The notes under the pieces are model-generated. The model was not told the DNA's origin, ran no database searches, and saw nothing but the letters and a program-made list of their open reading frames with translations. Positions 37,714 through 47,096 of a stretch of 56,203 bases of DNA are shown here, piece by piece (within the stretch, counting starts at the first letter, position 1; each line of letters starts with the position of its first letter). The DNA comes from Candidatus Methanoplasma glyptotermitis. Its GTDB lineage: Archaea > Thermoplasmatota > Thermoplasmata > Methanomassiliicoccales > Methanomethylophilaceae. Position numbers and translations under genes: made by a program. The stretch covers positions 1-56,203 of the forward strand of contig JAIRYF010000030.1 in assembly GCA_031267895.1 (NCBI GenBank), read 5' to 3'.

Positions 37714-38795
37714 AAGTGTCCCTCCTTAACGACCTTTGCGAATCTGTCGAAGAGGAAGGAGGTGTCCGTCGGACCGGGCGATGCCTCCGGATGATACTGC
37801 GACGTGAATATCGGAAGGTTCTTGTGTCTGAGTCCCTCCACCGTGCCGTCGTTAACGTTTGTCTGATCCACAATCAGATCATTTCCGTCTAAACTGTCCC
37901 CGTCAACGGCGAATCCGTGGTTTTGCGACGTTATGTATACTTTTCCGTCATACTTCACAGGCTGATTTGTCCCGCGGTGGCCGAATTTCAGTTTGTATGT
38001 TTTTCCGCCCATGGCGATCCCGACAATCTGACTTCCGAAACAGATGCCGAAGAGGGGCACACGGGACGAGAGGTCTGCGGCTGTCTTTGCTGCGGTCTTC
38101 AGTATCGCCGGATGGGATGGGTCTCCGGGTCCGTTTGAAATAAGTACGCCTCTGATTTTGCTCTCGGTTATGACATCCGCCGGGGTGTCATACGGGAATA
38201 CGGTGACATTGAATCTTTGGGACAGATCCCTCAATATCCCGCTCTTCCCTCCGCAGTCCAGCAGCCCCACGCGCGTGTCCTTCCCAAAATCGTATTCCTG
38301 TATGCGGTCGCACGTAACCTCGGCCACAAGATTGCTCTCAGACGGTGCCGGCATGCGTTTCAGTTCTTTCACCAGACTATCTATTCTGTCTTTGTCTTCA
38401 GTTATGGCTCCTTTCAGAGTCCCCATGGTCCTTATTTTTATGACGAGGTCCCTTGTATCTATTCCTGATATCCCCGGAACCTTGTTGCATCTGAGAAAAT
38501 CATCCAGAGTGCGTCCTCCGTACATGGGCGACGGTTCTTTGCAGTACTCGCGGACCGCCAGTCCCCTGGCATGAATATGCCCAGACTGGCAAAAGCTGTC
38601 GTTTATCCCGTAATTGCCTATCAGAGGATAGGTCGTGACAAGTATCTGACCCCTGAACGACGGATCCGTGAGACTTTCCTGGTAACCGGACATTCCAGTG
38701 GAGAAAACAACTTCTCCGACCGCAGATGTCCTGTATCCGAAGGGTTCTCCTTCGAACACACTTCCGTCCTCAAGGACCAAGTAACTTTCCGCCAT
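37710..38795 (-). CDS. carA: Carbamoyl-phosphate synthase small subunit
   Basis: 361 residues. Glutaminase that feeds ammonia to CarB. The N-terminal CarA domain starts SYLVLEDGSVFEGEPFG; the class I amidotransferase domain has the catalytic Cys in FGICFGSQI and His-Glu in SQYHPEASPGP. The residue after Cys-Phe-Gly is Ser where His or Gln is common, but the triad is complete. TTATTAAATAC (minus strand, near 38826) lies about 30 bases from ATG, so the leader is very short. Confidence 0.95.
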   Translation of the reverse strand: MAESYLVLEDGSVFEGEPFGYRTSAVGEVVFSTGMSGYQESLTDPSFRGQILVTTYPLIGNYGINDSFCQSGHIHARGLAVREYCKEPSPMYGGRTLDDFLRCNKVPGISGIDTRDLVIKIRTMGTLKGAITEDKDRIDSLVKELKRMPAPSESNLVAEVTCDRIQEYDFGKDTRVGLLDCGGKSGILRDLSQRFNVTVFPYDTPADVITESKIRGVLISNGPGDPSHPAILKTAAKTAADLSSRVPLFGICFGSQIVGIAMGGKTYKLKFGHRGTNQPVKYDGKVYITSQNHGFAVDGDSLDGNDLIVDQTNVNDGTVEGLRHKNLPIFTSQYHPEASPGPTDTSFLFDRFAKVVKEGHL

Positions 38796-38935
38796 TGAGA
38801 ATCGATCAGAGTTAAAGACTGTATTTAATAACTTGGGGACGGCACTGACACCCGGAATCGCCTATTGTCCGATACCAGACAAACTACTGTTCATTGAACG
38901 AAATACGGATAAGCCTATAGTTCTTCGGGGGTTCC

Positions 38936-39964
38936 ATGCGGATTCTCGAGAAGGATATAGGCAGCGGGAATGTAAAGGTTATGCTGGAGACCGACGAGGA
39001 TATCTGGCACCTGTATAATGTACTTGAGGTCGGAGACATCGTCACGGCATCTACGACAAGAAGGGAAGAGAAGTCTGCCGATAAACTCAGAGCGGAAAGA
39101 TCCGAGAAGAAAAGAATGACTCTCGGCGTAAGAGTAGAAAAAATAGAATTCTCGGAAGACGATGTGAGACTCAGAGTTCTGGGAACCATCGAAACCGGCC
39201 CCCAGGATATAGGGCAGCATCATACACTGACGTTCGAAATAGGAGATCATCCGCTGATCGCCAAATCAAAATGGAAAATATCGCAGCTTGACAGACTGGA
39301 CAGGGCCGTGAAGGATTCCAGAAAACCAAAGATACTTTTTGTCTCGCTTGATCAGGATGATGCAACGGTAGCGGTACTCAGACAGTTCGGACTGAAAGAG
39401 ATCGCGAATATCAGATCCATGAGGTCCGGGAAGCAGTACAGCGAAAAATCCAAAGAAGACGGATACCATGGAGAAATAATTTCGAAGATCGAATCTCTCG
39501 TTTCCGAGAACATGCCGATCGTGCTGCTGGGTCCCGGTTTTGAGAAAGAGTCGCTTGCCGACAGCCTCAAGAGCAAAGGATACAAGGGGCTGCACGTACA
39601 CCATACCGGCCAGTCGGGAATGGCAGGTGTCAACGAACTTATAAAATCAGGAATGGGCGCGGATATTTTGAGAGAGTCTTCCGTAGGAGCGGAGATGGAA
39701 GCAGTCGAAAATCTGATGTCCGAGATAGGAAAGGACGGTTTGGCCGCATATGGAACGAAGGAGATCGCCTGCGCAGCAGATTCCGGGGCGATAGAGACGT
39801 TGCTCATAACAGATCTGAAACTGAGAGAACAAGACCTGGACAGCCTCATACGGACGGTGGAATCTCAGCAGGGCAAAGTTCTTATCGTATCCGGACAGCA
39901 TGACTCTGGAAAGGCACTTTCAGCACTGGGCGGAATGGCTGCAATGCTGAGATACAAACAATAA
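38936..39964 (+). CDS. pelA: Pelota (archaeal mRNA surveillance factor)
   Basis: 342 residues. Rescues stalled ribosomes together with aEF1A and ABCE1. Three domains: an N-terminal Sm-like domain (MRILEKDIGSGNVKVMLE...DDIWHLYNVLEVGD-like region), a central RNase H-like domain beginning near residue 130 (KILFVSLDQDDATVAVL) and a C-terminal L7Ae-like domain (about 260-342, LLITDLKLREQDLD). Length and order match the archaeal protein. Followed by a hairpin. Confidence 0.94.
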   Translation: MRILEKDIGSGNVKVMLETDEDIWHLYNVLEVGDIVTASTTRREEKSADKLRAERSEKKRMTLGVRVEKIEFSEDDVRLRVLGTIETGPQDIGQHHTLTFEIGDHPLIAKSKWKISQLDRLDRAVKDSRKPKILFVSLDQDDATVAVLRQFGLKEIANIRSMRSGKQYSEKSKEDGYHGEIISKIESLVSENMPIVLLGPGFEKESLADSLKSKGYKGLHVHHTGQSGMAGVNELIKSGMGADILRESSVGAEMEAVENLMSEIGKDGLAAYGTKEIACAADSGAIETLLITDLKLREQDLDSLIRTVESQQGKVLIVSGQHDSGKALSALGGMAAMLRYKQ

Positions 39965-39985
39965 GCCCCGGATGAACTCCGGGGC
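39965..39985 (+). terminator. Hairpin after pelA
   Basis: GCCCCGGA (39965-39972) and TCCGGGGC (39978-39985) pair perfectly around TGAAC, directly after the stop codon. No T-run follows immediately. Confidence 0.6.
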
Positions 39986-40161
39986 AGATGCTGACTTCTG
40001 TTTCAGAGGTTTTGTCAAAACCGAAGGGGGAAAATTTATGAGTATTATTTGATGGTAAACTTGCGTGAATTATACATTTTTGAGCCTGGAAATGTGAGGC
40101 AAATGAGATTGCCATAAATTCAAATCAAATATTTGCGGATATGAATCAATCCGAAACATCT

Positions 40162-40215
40162 GTCCGGCTTCGCGGACGATCCATCCATGCACCTCTGCGG
40201 AACACCATCCGCAGA
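40162..40215 (+). promoter_or_regulatory. Two hairpins ahead of the cobyric acid synthase gene
   Basis: GTCCG/CGGAC (40162-40166, 40173-40177) and TCTGCGGA/TCCGCAGA (40194-40201, 40208-40215) lie in a 280-base intergenic region. They could be leader structures of a regulatory RNA. They do not show the consensus of the cobalamin riboswitch that I would recognise. Confidence 0.35.
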
Positions 40216-40268
40216 ACATGGAATGTAAAGTTCTTATCCGAACATCATTATGTGCGTCGCAGAATAAC

Positions 40269-42086
40269 ATGGATAATATAACCAAGAAGGTGAAAGAAGA
40301 GATAGAGAGAGGATGGATAGGTTCTGACACGAACTGTCCATACCACCCCTGCCACTTCGGGGGCCAGGATTGTACATTCTGCTTCTGTCCCTTCTATCCG
40401 TGCTGCGACGAGAATTTCGGGCGGAACATAATATCCAGGAGAGGCGCGGACATATGGGAGTGCACCTTCTGTCTTTTCATACACAGGCCGGAGGTCGGGA
40501 AGTTCGTCATGTCCGAATTCGGAAGACTGGGAATAATCGACCCTAAAGACCCCCGGATCGGGTCTGTGTTCGGGGCCGCAAAGAAAAAATTCTTCAGGAG
40601 AGGCCGTGCGATCATGGTCCTAGGAGCGACATCTGACGCAGGCAAATCGATAACGGTCGCCGCAATATGCCGTATCCTGCATAACAGAGGTTACTTGGTG
40701 GCCCCGTTCAAATCCCAAAATATGAGTCTCAATTCCAAAGTCACCAGAATGGGTCATGAGATTGCTATGATACAAACCATACAGAGCAAGGCGGCCGGAC
40801 TCAAGAACCCGGATCAGCATATGAATCCGATCCTTTTGAAGCCGAAAGGGGATACAATCTCTCAGGTGATGGTTGAAGGGGAGTCATACGGCGACTTCAA
40901 CGTGGAGGACTACTACGGAAAATTCGTTCCCGGACCGGGAATCGAGACAGTGCGGAAGAACATAGATTTTCTGAAAAACCGTTACGATTTTATTGTGATG
41001 GAGGGAGCGGGTTCCCCCGCCGAGATTAACATATACGACCGGGACATCGCCAATATCGGTGCGGCAAAGATCGCCGATGCACCGTGTATTTTGGTGGTGA
41101 ATGTCGAATGGGGAGGGGCGTTCGCATATGCGGTGGGCACTGTCAGACTGATGCCCGAGGAGGACAGAGGACGAATAAAGGGTGTAATCCTGAACAATAT
41201 CCGAGGAGATATTTCGAAAATATCTCCTGGCGCAAAGGAACTCGAAAAGATCCTCAGGATACCGGTGATGGGACTGATACCACACATAAATGTGGAACTC
41301 CCGATGGAGGATTCCGAGGCAATGAGGGGGATGAAAAGCAGAGGGAACGGAAGCATGGTGGTATCAGTGATAAAACTTCCGAGAATAGCCAACTTCACCG
41401 ATCTTGATCCACTGTATATGGAAGACACGGCAATCAGATTCGTCACGGAACCGGAGGAACTGGAAGGTTCGGGTGCGATAATAATTCCTGGGACCAAGAA
41501 CACCACAGATGATCTTATATGGATGAAAGAGAAAGGGCTGGATAAGGCTGTAGCTGGCAAAAAGGGAAAGATACCGATATTGGGCATATGCGGGGGGTAT
41601 CAAATGATGAGCCGTGTGCTGGAGGACCCGAATGGTATTGAGGGTTCCGTTTCTGGCTCGTTCGAGGGACTCGGACTGTTCGACAACATCACGAGGTGGG
41701 ATGAGTACAGGAAAAAAGTGATCCAGGCTGAAGGGATGCTGCTGCGAACGGGAGAACCCGTCACCGGTTACGAAATACATATGGGAACCAGCGAGGTGAA
41801 CGAGGAACCGCTCTTTTGCATCAAAGGTATATCAGGGGATGAAAAAGAAGGCTCGTTCAGGGAAAAAGAAATGCTTTTCGGAACGTATCTGCACGGAATC
41901 CTCGAAAAACCGGCTTTCAGAAGATTCTTTTTATCTTATGTCAGAGGAGGAAAGGCAGTACTTTCGGCATCCGAACCTATAGATTATGACGATCTTATCG
42001 AAGAGAACATCAGAAAACTGTCATCCGCATTCGAGGAAAACATGGATACGGAAAGACTGATGAAAATATTGGAGGGAGAGCCTTGA
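40269..42086 (+). CDS. cbiP: Cobyric acid synthase with N-terminal Cys-rich metal-binding domain
   Basis: About 605 residues. Amidates four side chains of adenosylcobyrinate diamide using glutamine and ATP in cobamide synthesis. The first roughly 65 residues form a Cys-rich small domain (CPYHPC, CTFCFCPFYPCC, ECTFC) of the PF04071 type, probably binding zinc or a cluster. The CobQ P-loop domain has GATSDAGKSIT, and the GATase domain has GICGGYQMM (Cys) and GTYLHGILEKP (His). ATG 40269 gives a typical KKVKEEIERGW start; ATG 40218 is possible but abuts the hairpin. The stop overlaps the next TTG start (TTGA). Confidence 0.85.
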   Translation: MDNITKKVKEEIERGWIGSDTNCPYHPCHFGGQDCTFCFCPFYPCCDENFGRNIISRRGADIWECTFCLFIHRPEVGKFVMSEFGRLGIIDPKDPRIGSVFGAAKKKFFRRGRAIMVLGATSDAGKSITVAAICRILHNRGYLVAPFKSQNMSLNSKVTRMGHEIAMIQTIQSKAAGLKNPDQHMNPILLKPKGDTISQVMVEGESYGDFNVEDYYGKFVPGPGIETVRKNIDFLKNRYDFIVMEGAGSPAEINIYDRDIANIGAAKIADAPCILVVNVEWGGAFAYAVGTVRLMPEEDRGRIKGVILNNIRGDISKISPGAKELEKILRIPVMGLIPHINVELPMEDSEAMRGMKSRGNGSMVVSVIKLPRIANFTDLDPLYMEDTAIRFVTEPEELEGSGAIIIPGTKNTTDDLIWMKEKGLDKAVAGKKGKIPILGICGGYQMMSRVLEDPNGIEGSVSGSFEGLGLFDNITRWDEYRKKVIQAEGMLLRTGEPVTGYEIHMGTSEVNEEPLFCIKGISGDEKEGSFREKEMLFGTYLHGILEKPAFRRFFLSYVRGGKAVLSASEPIDYDDLIEENIRKLSSAFEENMDTERLMKILEGEP

Positions 42087-42916
42087 AGATAATATTTTTA
42101 GGGACCTCTTCCGGAGCGGGTAAGACAACGATCACAGCATTGTATTGCAGATACATCAGCAGAAAAGGCATCAGGACCGCGCCTTTCAAAGCCTCAAATC
42201 TTTCTCTTAATTCGTTTGTTACCAAAGACGGGCACGAGATTGGGATGGGGCAGGCATTCCAGGCTCTGGCATCCGGTACGGAACCTTCGGGTGACATGAA
42301 CCCGATACTGCTCAAGCCGTCGGGAAACGGTGTGATGCAGATTATAGTAAACGGGGAAGCAAGAGACAGCATCGGGGGGTGTACACACACAGACATCTCT
42401 GTGATGATGAAAGAGGCATATACAGCATTCGACAGACTGTCGGAGGAGTATGAGGCTGTAATATGCGAAGGTTCCGGATCTCCCGCAGAATTGAATCTCA
42501 TGGACAGAGATATTGCGAACATAGGTTTGATGAGGGAACGCAAAGTACCGGCGATTCTCGTCGGCGACATAGAGAGGGGAGGAGCATTTGCTGCACTTTA
42601 CGGAACATGGCTGCTCATGCCGGAGGATGTACGCCCGCTGCTGAAAGGCTTTATCATAAACAGGTTCAGAGGAGATCCGTCAATATTGGCCGGAGCCACA
42701 GACAAGATAACCGAGCTGACCGGTATGAAATTCATCGGCACCGTACCTTACATGGAACTGAAATTCCCGGAAGAGGATACTATGTCGGATACAGGCGGCA
42801 GGCTGGAGGGTCCGACTCCGGCTGATGCTTTCCTCAATAACCTGGATTCACTTATGGAAACTGCTGAAAGAGTCGGTTTTGGTATTGAAATCATTGATGA
42901 AATCTTATCCTCCTGA
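42083..42916 (+). CDS. CobQ-type P-loop protein lacking the amidotransferase domain, TTG start
   Basis: 277 residues, clearly paralogous to the P-loop half of the preceding CbiP: GTSSGAGKTTI, PFKASNLSLNSFVT against PFKSQNMSLNSKVT, NPILLKPSGNG, SGSPAELNLMDRDIANIG. It ends where the GATase domain would begin, and the stop is clean with no remnant afterwards, so it is a natural short form rather than a fresh truncation. It may borrow the glutaminase of CbiP, use free ammonia, or act as a ligase of another kind. The TTG start overlaps the cbiP stop, implying coupled synthesis. Confidence 0.82.
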   Translation: MKIIFLGTSSGAGKTTITALYCRYISRKGIRTAPFKASNLSLNSFVTKDGHEIGMGQAFQALASGTEPSGDMNPILLKPSGNGVMQIIVNGEARDSIGGCTHTDISVMMKEAYTAFDRLSEEYEAVICEGSGSPAELNLMDRDIANIGLMRERKVPAILVGDIERGGAFAALYGTWLLMPEDVRPLLKGFIINRFRGDPSILAGATDKITELTGMKFIGTVPYMELKFPEEDTMSDTGGRLEGPTPADAFLNNLDSLMETAERVGFGIEIIDEILSS

Positions 42917-43099
42917 GGCCACCTTTATTGCTTTAATCAGGGTGCCGTCAGCGATCGGCGCATCCATAGGAACGGGCCTTCCTTCGACTGTGAATATAAA
43001 TACGTTCGGCATCATGCCGAGCGAGAGTACGGCCTCGCCTGCGGTCATTCCCGGTGCGACATCGTGTTCTGTATTGTTGATTATTACTTTTGCGCCCAT
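42905..43099 (-). CDS. Ubiquitin-like sulfur carrier (MoaD/ThiS/SAMP type)
   Basis: 64 residues ending in the Gly-Gly that is activated by an E1-like enzyme to carry sulfur or to be conjugated to proteins. A beta-grasp pattern is visible (AKVIINNTEHDV, GMTAGEAVLSLG, NVFIFTVEGRPV). Whether it serves molybdopterin, thiamine, tRNA thiolation or SAMP conjugation cannot be told. It is convergent with the CobQ paralog, and its last 12 bases overlap that gene. Confidence 0.8.
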   Translation of the reverse strand: MGAKVIINNTEHDVAPGMTAGEAVLSLGMMPNVFIFTVEGRPVPMDAPIADGTLIKAIKVASGG

Positions 43100-43178
43100 G
43101 ACACTGTGAGAATGTACCCTTATTTTGACTTTATGACGATTGGTTCCTTATTTATAGAAAAAAGTTATCAGCGTGCCC

Positions 43179-43754
43179 ATGGAAGTACTCGGCAAGACGA
43201 TGGCCGTATTGGCGATAGCGTCTGCGGTCGCGCTGTTTGCTCTTCCCGTATTGTCTCCGTCCGCAGATGCAGCATCGGAGACTGTAAAGATCTACTACAG
43301 GGAAGATCAGAACATAAATGTCGATTTTCCGGACGGAATAGAGATCGGTAAAGGGGGTGAATTGACAGTGGTTGTTTCATCCCAGCGGTATGACATGGCA
43401 AAAAGCGGAATAATGTTCTATGAACGCGATTCTGACGGAAATGTTGACATGACTTCATCGGTTCATCCGGATCACACATCCGTCGCCGACGGCAATACAG
43501 TTACTCATGTTTTCAGGAACATTGTTTCCGATATCGAGATGAGTTTCAGCGATCTTGTGGAACTGGAACCGCAGAATTCCGAAGAAGAGGGAACGGATTC
43601 ACCTCGGAAAGATACTGCGGAACTGCTTGACAGTACAACGGTCGTGACAGCGATGTCCGTCGTGCTGGCGGCCGTTCTGCTTGCTGCGATCGTTTGTGCA
43701 AGGAGGAACATAGATTCCATCGTTGAAAATCGGAGCGGATCACATGAAAATTGA
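43179..43754 (+). CDS. Small surface or membrane protein
   Basis: About 191 residues, no family recognised. Signal helix (MAVLAIASAVALFALPVL), an extracellular domain of about 110 residues, an acidic linker (EEEGTDSPRKD), a transmembrane helix (VVTAMSVVLAAVLLAAIVC) and a short tail. ATG 43179 follows the TATA-like CTTATTTATAG (43149-43159); GTG 43173 is an alternative. The 3' end overlaps the exonuclease gene by 11 bases. Confidence 0.65.
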   Translation: MEVLGKTMAVLAIASAVALFALPVLSPSADAASETVKIYYREDQNINVDFPDGIEIGKGGELTVVVSSQRYDMAKSGIMFYERDSDGNVDMTSSVHPDHTSVADGNTVTHVFRNIVSDIEMSFSDLVELEPQNSEEEGTDSPRKDTAELLDSTTVVTAMSVVLAAVLLAAIVCARRNIDSIVENRSGSHEN

Positions 43755-44352
43755 AGATTTCTTCGAGACCCCAAGTGAAATATACGTTCTGGATACGGAG
43801 ACGACCGGACTTGACGGAGGCCCTCAGGATTTGGTGGTGGACATAGGTATTTGTCTGGCAGATCTGAAAAAGGGCAATGTCAGAGATGTGTATTCATCCG
43901 TCGTTGGTTATAATATTGCCGAGTGGGATGGCCGAATGAAGAATGCGTGGATATTCGAGAACACTGACCTCACTACAGACATGGTGGCGGCAGCCCCGCC
44001 TTTCGCGGAGGTCAGGAGTAATATCGCAAAACTTCTCGGTGGAAAGACCGTAACATCATACAACACAGCGTTTGACATGGATAAGTTTCTCTACAGAGAG
44101 CCATGGTGTATGAGAGGTGTTTTCTATGTGTGTACGGACATAATGAAGGCAGCCTCCGATGTGTGCAAACTCCCAAGCCAATATTACGGAAGAGATTACA
44201 GATTCCCGAAGCTGGATCATGCATACCGAACCATACTCGGCAATGATCCGGCCGGCATCGGAGACAGACAGGACCACCGTGCTCTGTCCGACGCGCGGAT
44301 GGCATCGTATGTCATGATTGAAATGTATAGATGCGGAAAATATTATCCCTGA
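43744..44352 (+). CDS. DnaQ-like DEDDh exonuclease
   Basis: 202 residues, 3'-5' exonuclease fold. ExoI motif LDTETTG (Asp and Glu near residues 16-18), ExoII SYNTAFDMDKF, and ExoIII DHRALSDARMA with the His and Asp are all intact, so it should be active on DNA or RNA ends. It is a stand-alone domain, not fused to a polymerase. A dead paralog lies at 52698-53273. The stop abuts the convergent ATPase stop (TGATCA). Confidence 0.88.
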   Translation: MKIEDFFETPSEIYVLDTETTGLDGGPQDLVVDIGICLADLKKGNVRDVYSSVVGYNIAEWDGRMKNAWIFENTDLTTDMVAAAPPFAEVRSNIAKLLGGKTVTSYNTAFDMDKFLYREPWCMRGVFYVCTDIMKAASDVCKLPSQYYGRDYRFPKLDHAYRTILGNDPAGIGDRQDHRALSDARMASYVMIEMYRCGKYYP

Positions 44353-46905
44353 TCATTCTTCCTTTTTCATCTCCGTCTCAAGCGACTTTCTGTACGCCGA
44401 TTCCGTAGCATATGATATCTTTCGCATGAATTTGCTCTTGAGAAAGAGCACCGTAAGTAAAAACCAGACAACGACCAAACCTATGATGAGTGCGTAGTAT
44501 TCCGGGGGGAATATTGCCAGTGAAGCGATCCCCAGAGCGATTCCGGGTACGTTATAGACAAGTGCTGTCAGACCGAAAAGAAGCAGAGCAAGCATGGTAG
44601 GTTTAAGATCTCGGGACACCTCCCCGTTGACAGAGTAACGTTTGGACAGAGGATATATGAAGAACAGCTGAGATATGCCTGAAAGCACTAGGAACACAAG
44701 CAAAGCATTTCTTGCGGTGATGTCCTCGAAACTCTCGTTCCCGAAGGACATGTGCTGCATGAATCCCGCCCAGTCGCTCCACATCGGAATGCCGCTGTGC
44801 CCCTCATACAAAGTGCGGTAGAAATCTTCTCCGAGATCGAACAATCCGCTGCCTGTGCCGTGCAGGAACAGTACGTATACCGCCAATCCAGATGCGGCTA
44901 TCATCATGGCCATGGGAATCGAGAATCTGAGCACTCCCGGCAGTATAAGCGCGTTGTTGTTTGACGGTTTGGCCCACAATGCCATGAGGAATGCGGCAAC
45001 TGATACCGATGCAAGCGCATAGAATGTGTTATGTACGGGAAGCATCGGCAGTCTTCCGAGCGCAAGAAGCAACACTCCCGCAAGCACAGCAAGCACGAAA
45101 TTCCTTGTGAGGTAAAGACGCAGAATGTCTCTCATTCCTGTGACTGTTTTTTTCCCCTCGGATATCGCTTTCGGAAGTGCCGAGAATCGGTCGTTGACGA
45201 GCACCATGTCGGCAACGCCTCTGGCGGCACCGCTTCCGCTTTGGAGTGCCACACCGACATTGGCGGCTTTTATTGATCTTACATCGTTGACTCCGTCCCC
45301 AACCATAGCGACGTATTTTCCGTTCTTCTTAAGCGATTCCACAACCATTTCTTTCTGTTCCGGTTTCATTCTGCCGAAAATATTGGTCTCCAGGACGGTA
45401 CTGTCGAATTCTTCCCCGGAAAGTGCCGCCAATCCCTCACCGGATATAATCTTCCGTTTGTCGGATATCTTCGCTAAATTGAAAAGGGCATCAACCGTTT
45501 CGGGGTCATCGCCGGATATGACTTTGATGTCAATTCCGCTGTTCTGGAATTCGCATATGATCGCTCTGCAGTCGGGTCTGATTTCATCTCTTATGGAAAT
45601 GATGGCGATCAGTTCAAGGTCGGGTATGACGGGTTCGTCGTGCATATACAGAGGACAGTCGGGGCCTTTGCAGAGAACTACGGTTCTGAGACCTTTCTTC
45701 GATAGATCCGATATCTTATCCGAGATATCCCCGCACTTAATGTGGTCTCTGAGCGAGGGCCATGCACCCATGAATATTGTCCGAGGGGAACCGCTGAAAA
45801 CGACTCTCACGGCACTGTATTTCCTGTCCGATGAGAACTGGATCTCTTCTATAAGGTCGCACTTTTCATTTCCGAACTCGTTTTCCAAAGCTTTGACGGT
45901 GCGGTTCGCGCTCCCTGTAGACGAGACGAACAGTTTTATTAACTCTATTGCTTCTTCGTTCCCGACAAACGTATCAATTCCGTCGTATACGAGATTGTTA
46001 GTTGTTATCGTGCCGGTCTTATCCATGCAGACAACATCTACGTGGCTCATAGATTCCACAGAATTCGAATTCAGGAGCAGCACGCCGCCGTTTGCCATGC
46101 GCACGGCTGCTATCATGTATGTTATTGTGATCAGAAGAAACAAGGCTACGGGCACAATGTCCAGAACCAACACGGATTTTATCGCAAAAAGTTTGGCACC
46201 GCCGCCTCCCAGTGTATTGGTTATCGCAAGTATCAGCAGGAAAATGAAAGCTATCACCGTCAGCATTTTGGTTACGGTTGAGGTCTCCCTCTGCAGAGGA
46301 GTGCTCTTGCGTTTATATTTCTTGGCACTTGAGAGCATCTGCGACGCGAAAGTATTCTCTCCCAGAGCGGTCACTCTGTAGTAACCGTCGCCGGTGACAC
46401 AGAAAGCACCCGAATAGACGATATCGCCCGCATGTCTTCTCCTGGTGCTTGACTCCCCCGTTAGAAGCGACTCATCCATCTCCAGAGAACTGGCGGAGAC
46501 CAGTTCTCCGTCAACCTGGGCCTGGTCACCGGGTCTGAGACGGATGATATCATCCATCACTATGCCGGAGGGATCAATCTGCATCTCCCGGCCGTCTCTC
46601 ATTGCCTGAACAGTGGGTCTGAGCAACAATGCGATCTTATCCAATCTTCTTTTTGCTCTGATCTCCTGTATCGTAGATATCAGTATGTTGAGTGCAATCA
46701 CACCTGTTGCCGAGAGAGCACTTATCGGCTCCTTGAAATAAAGGAGAACGATCCCCAGAACAAATAATATGAGGTTGAAGGTGGTGCAAACGTTTTTTAT
46801 GATTATATCCAGATAACTTCTGCTGACAGGAGACTCGAAATGATTGACCCTGCCGTCGGAGGTCCGGTCTTTCACTTCTTTGTCACTGAGTCCCGTGAGG
46901 TCCAT
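44353..46905 (-). CDS. P-type cation-transporting ATPase
   Basis: About 850 residues. Integral membrane pump with the actuator loop DESLLTGESS, phosphorylation motif MDKTGTIT, the hinge GDGVNDVRSIKAANVGVAL and about ten membrane helices. There is no N-terminal heavy-metal-binding domain and no CPx motif; the M4 helix has VLDIVPVALFLL. It resembles CtpE-like or calcium/general cation pumps, but the ion is uncertain. ATG 46905 (MDLTGLSDKEV) lies at the position predicted by the TATA box, so it was preferred to ATG 46920. Confidence 0.88.
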   Translation of the reverse strand: MDLTGLSDKEVKDRTSDGRVNHFESPVSRSYLDIIIKNVCTTFNLILFVLGIVLLYFKEPISALSATGVIALNILISTIQEIRAKRRLDKIALLLRPTVQAMRDGREMQIDPSGIVMDDIIRLRPGDQAQVDGELVSASSLEMDESLLTGESSTRRRHAGDIVYSGAFCVTGDGYYRVTALGENTFASQMLSSAKKYKRKSTPLQRETSTVTKMLTVIAFIFLLILAITNTLGGGGAKLFAIKSVLVLDIVPVALFLLITITYMIAAVRMANGGVLLLNSNSVESMSHVDVVCMDKTGTITTNNLVYDGIDTFVGNEEAIELIKLFVSSTGSANRTVKALENEFGNEKCDLIEEIQFSSDRKYSAVRVVFSGSPRTIFMGAWPSLRDHIKCGDISDKISDLSKKGLRTVVLCKGPDCPLYMHDEPVIPDLELIAIISIRDEIRPDCRAIICEFQNSGIDIKVISGDDPETVDALFNLAKISDKRKIISGEGLAALSGEEFDSTVLETNIFGRMKPEQKEMVVESLKKNGKYVAMVGDGVNDVRSIKAANVGVALQSGSGAARGVADMVLVNDRFSALPKAISEGKKTVTGMRDILRLYLTRNFVLAVLAGVLLLALGRLPMLPVHNTFYALASVSVAAFLMALWAKPSNNNALILPGVLRFSIPMAMMIAASGLAVYVLFLHGTGSGLFDLGEDFYRTLYEGHSGIPMWSDWAGFMQHMSFGNESFEDITARNALLVFLVLSGISQLFFIYPLSKRYSVNGEVSRDLKPTMLALLLFGLTALVYNVPGIALGIASLAIFPPEYYALIIGLVVVWFLLTVLFLKSKFMRKISYATESAYRKSLETEMKKEE

Positions 46906-46924
46906 GCAGACTAACAGCATGTAT

Positions 46925-46934
46925 TATTATAAAT
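46925..46934 (-). promoter_or_regulatory. TATA box of the P-type ATPase gene
   Basis: TTTATAATAA on the minus strand, centred about 25 bases upstream of ATG 46905 and too close to ATG 46920 to use it. This decides the start and implies a leaderless mRNA. Confidence 0.5.
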
Positions 46935-47096
46935 CAGTTATACTTTGAACAGTTCAATTGGAAGAATCCTGTTCGCGTTCAGCATGATCCCGGCCGCCGA
47001 TCCCTGTCTCGAAACCTGAATTTGACATGTTAATTTCCGCACTGACGTACGGGATGGGATGCCATCGCACCTCCGGCGGATTCTGCCGAAGAACAG

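Noticed and set aside
37710-37900. Possible loss of the CarA active site because of ICFGSQ instead of the usual GH/GQ
   Set aside because: The nucleophilic Cys and the His-Glu pair are intact; the changed residue is not part of the triad.
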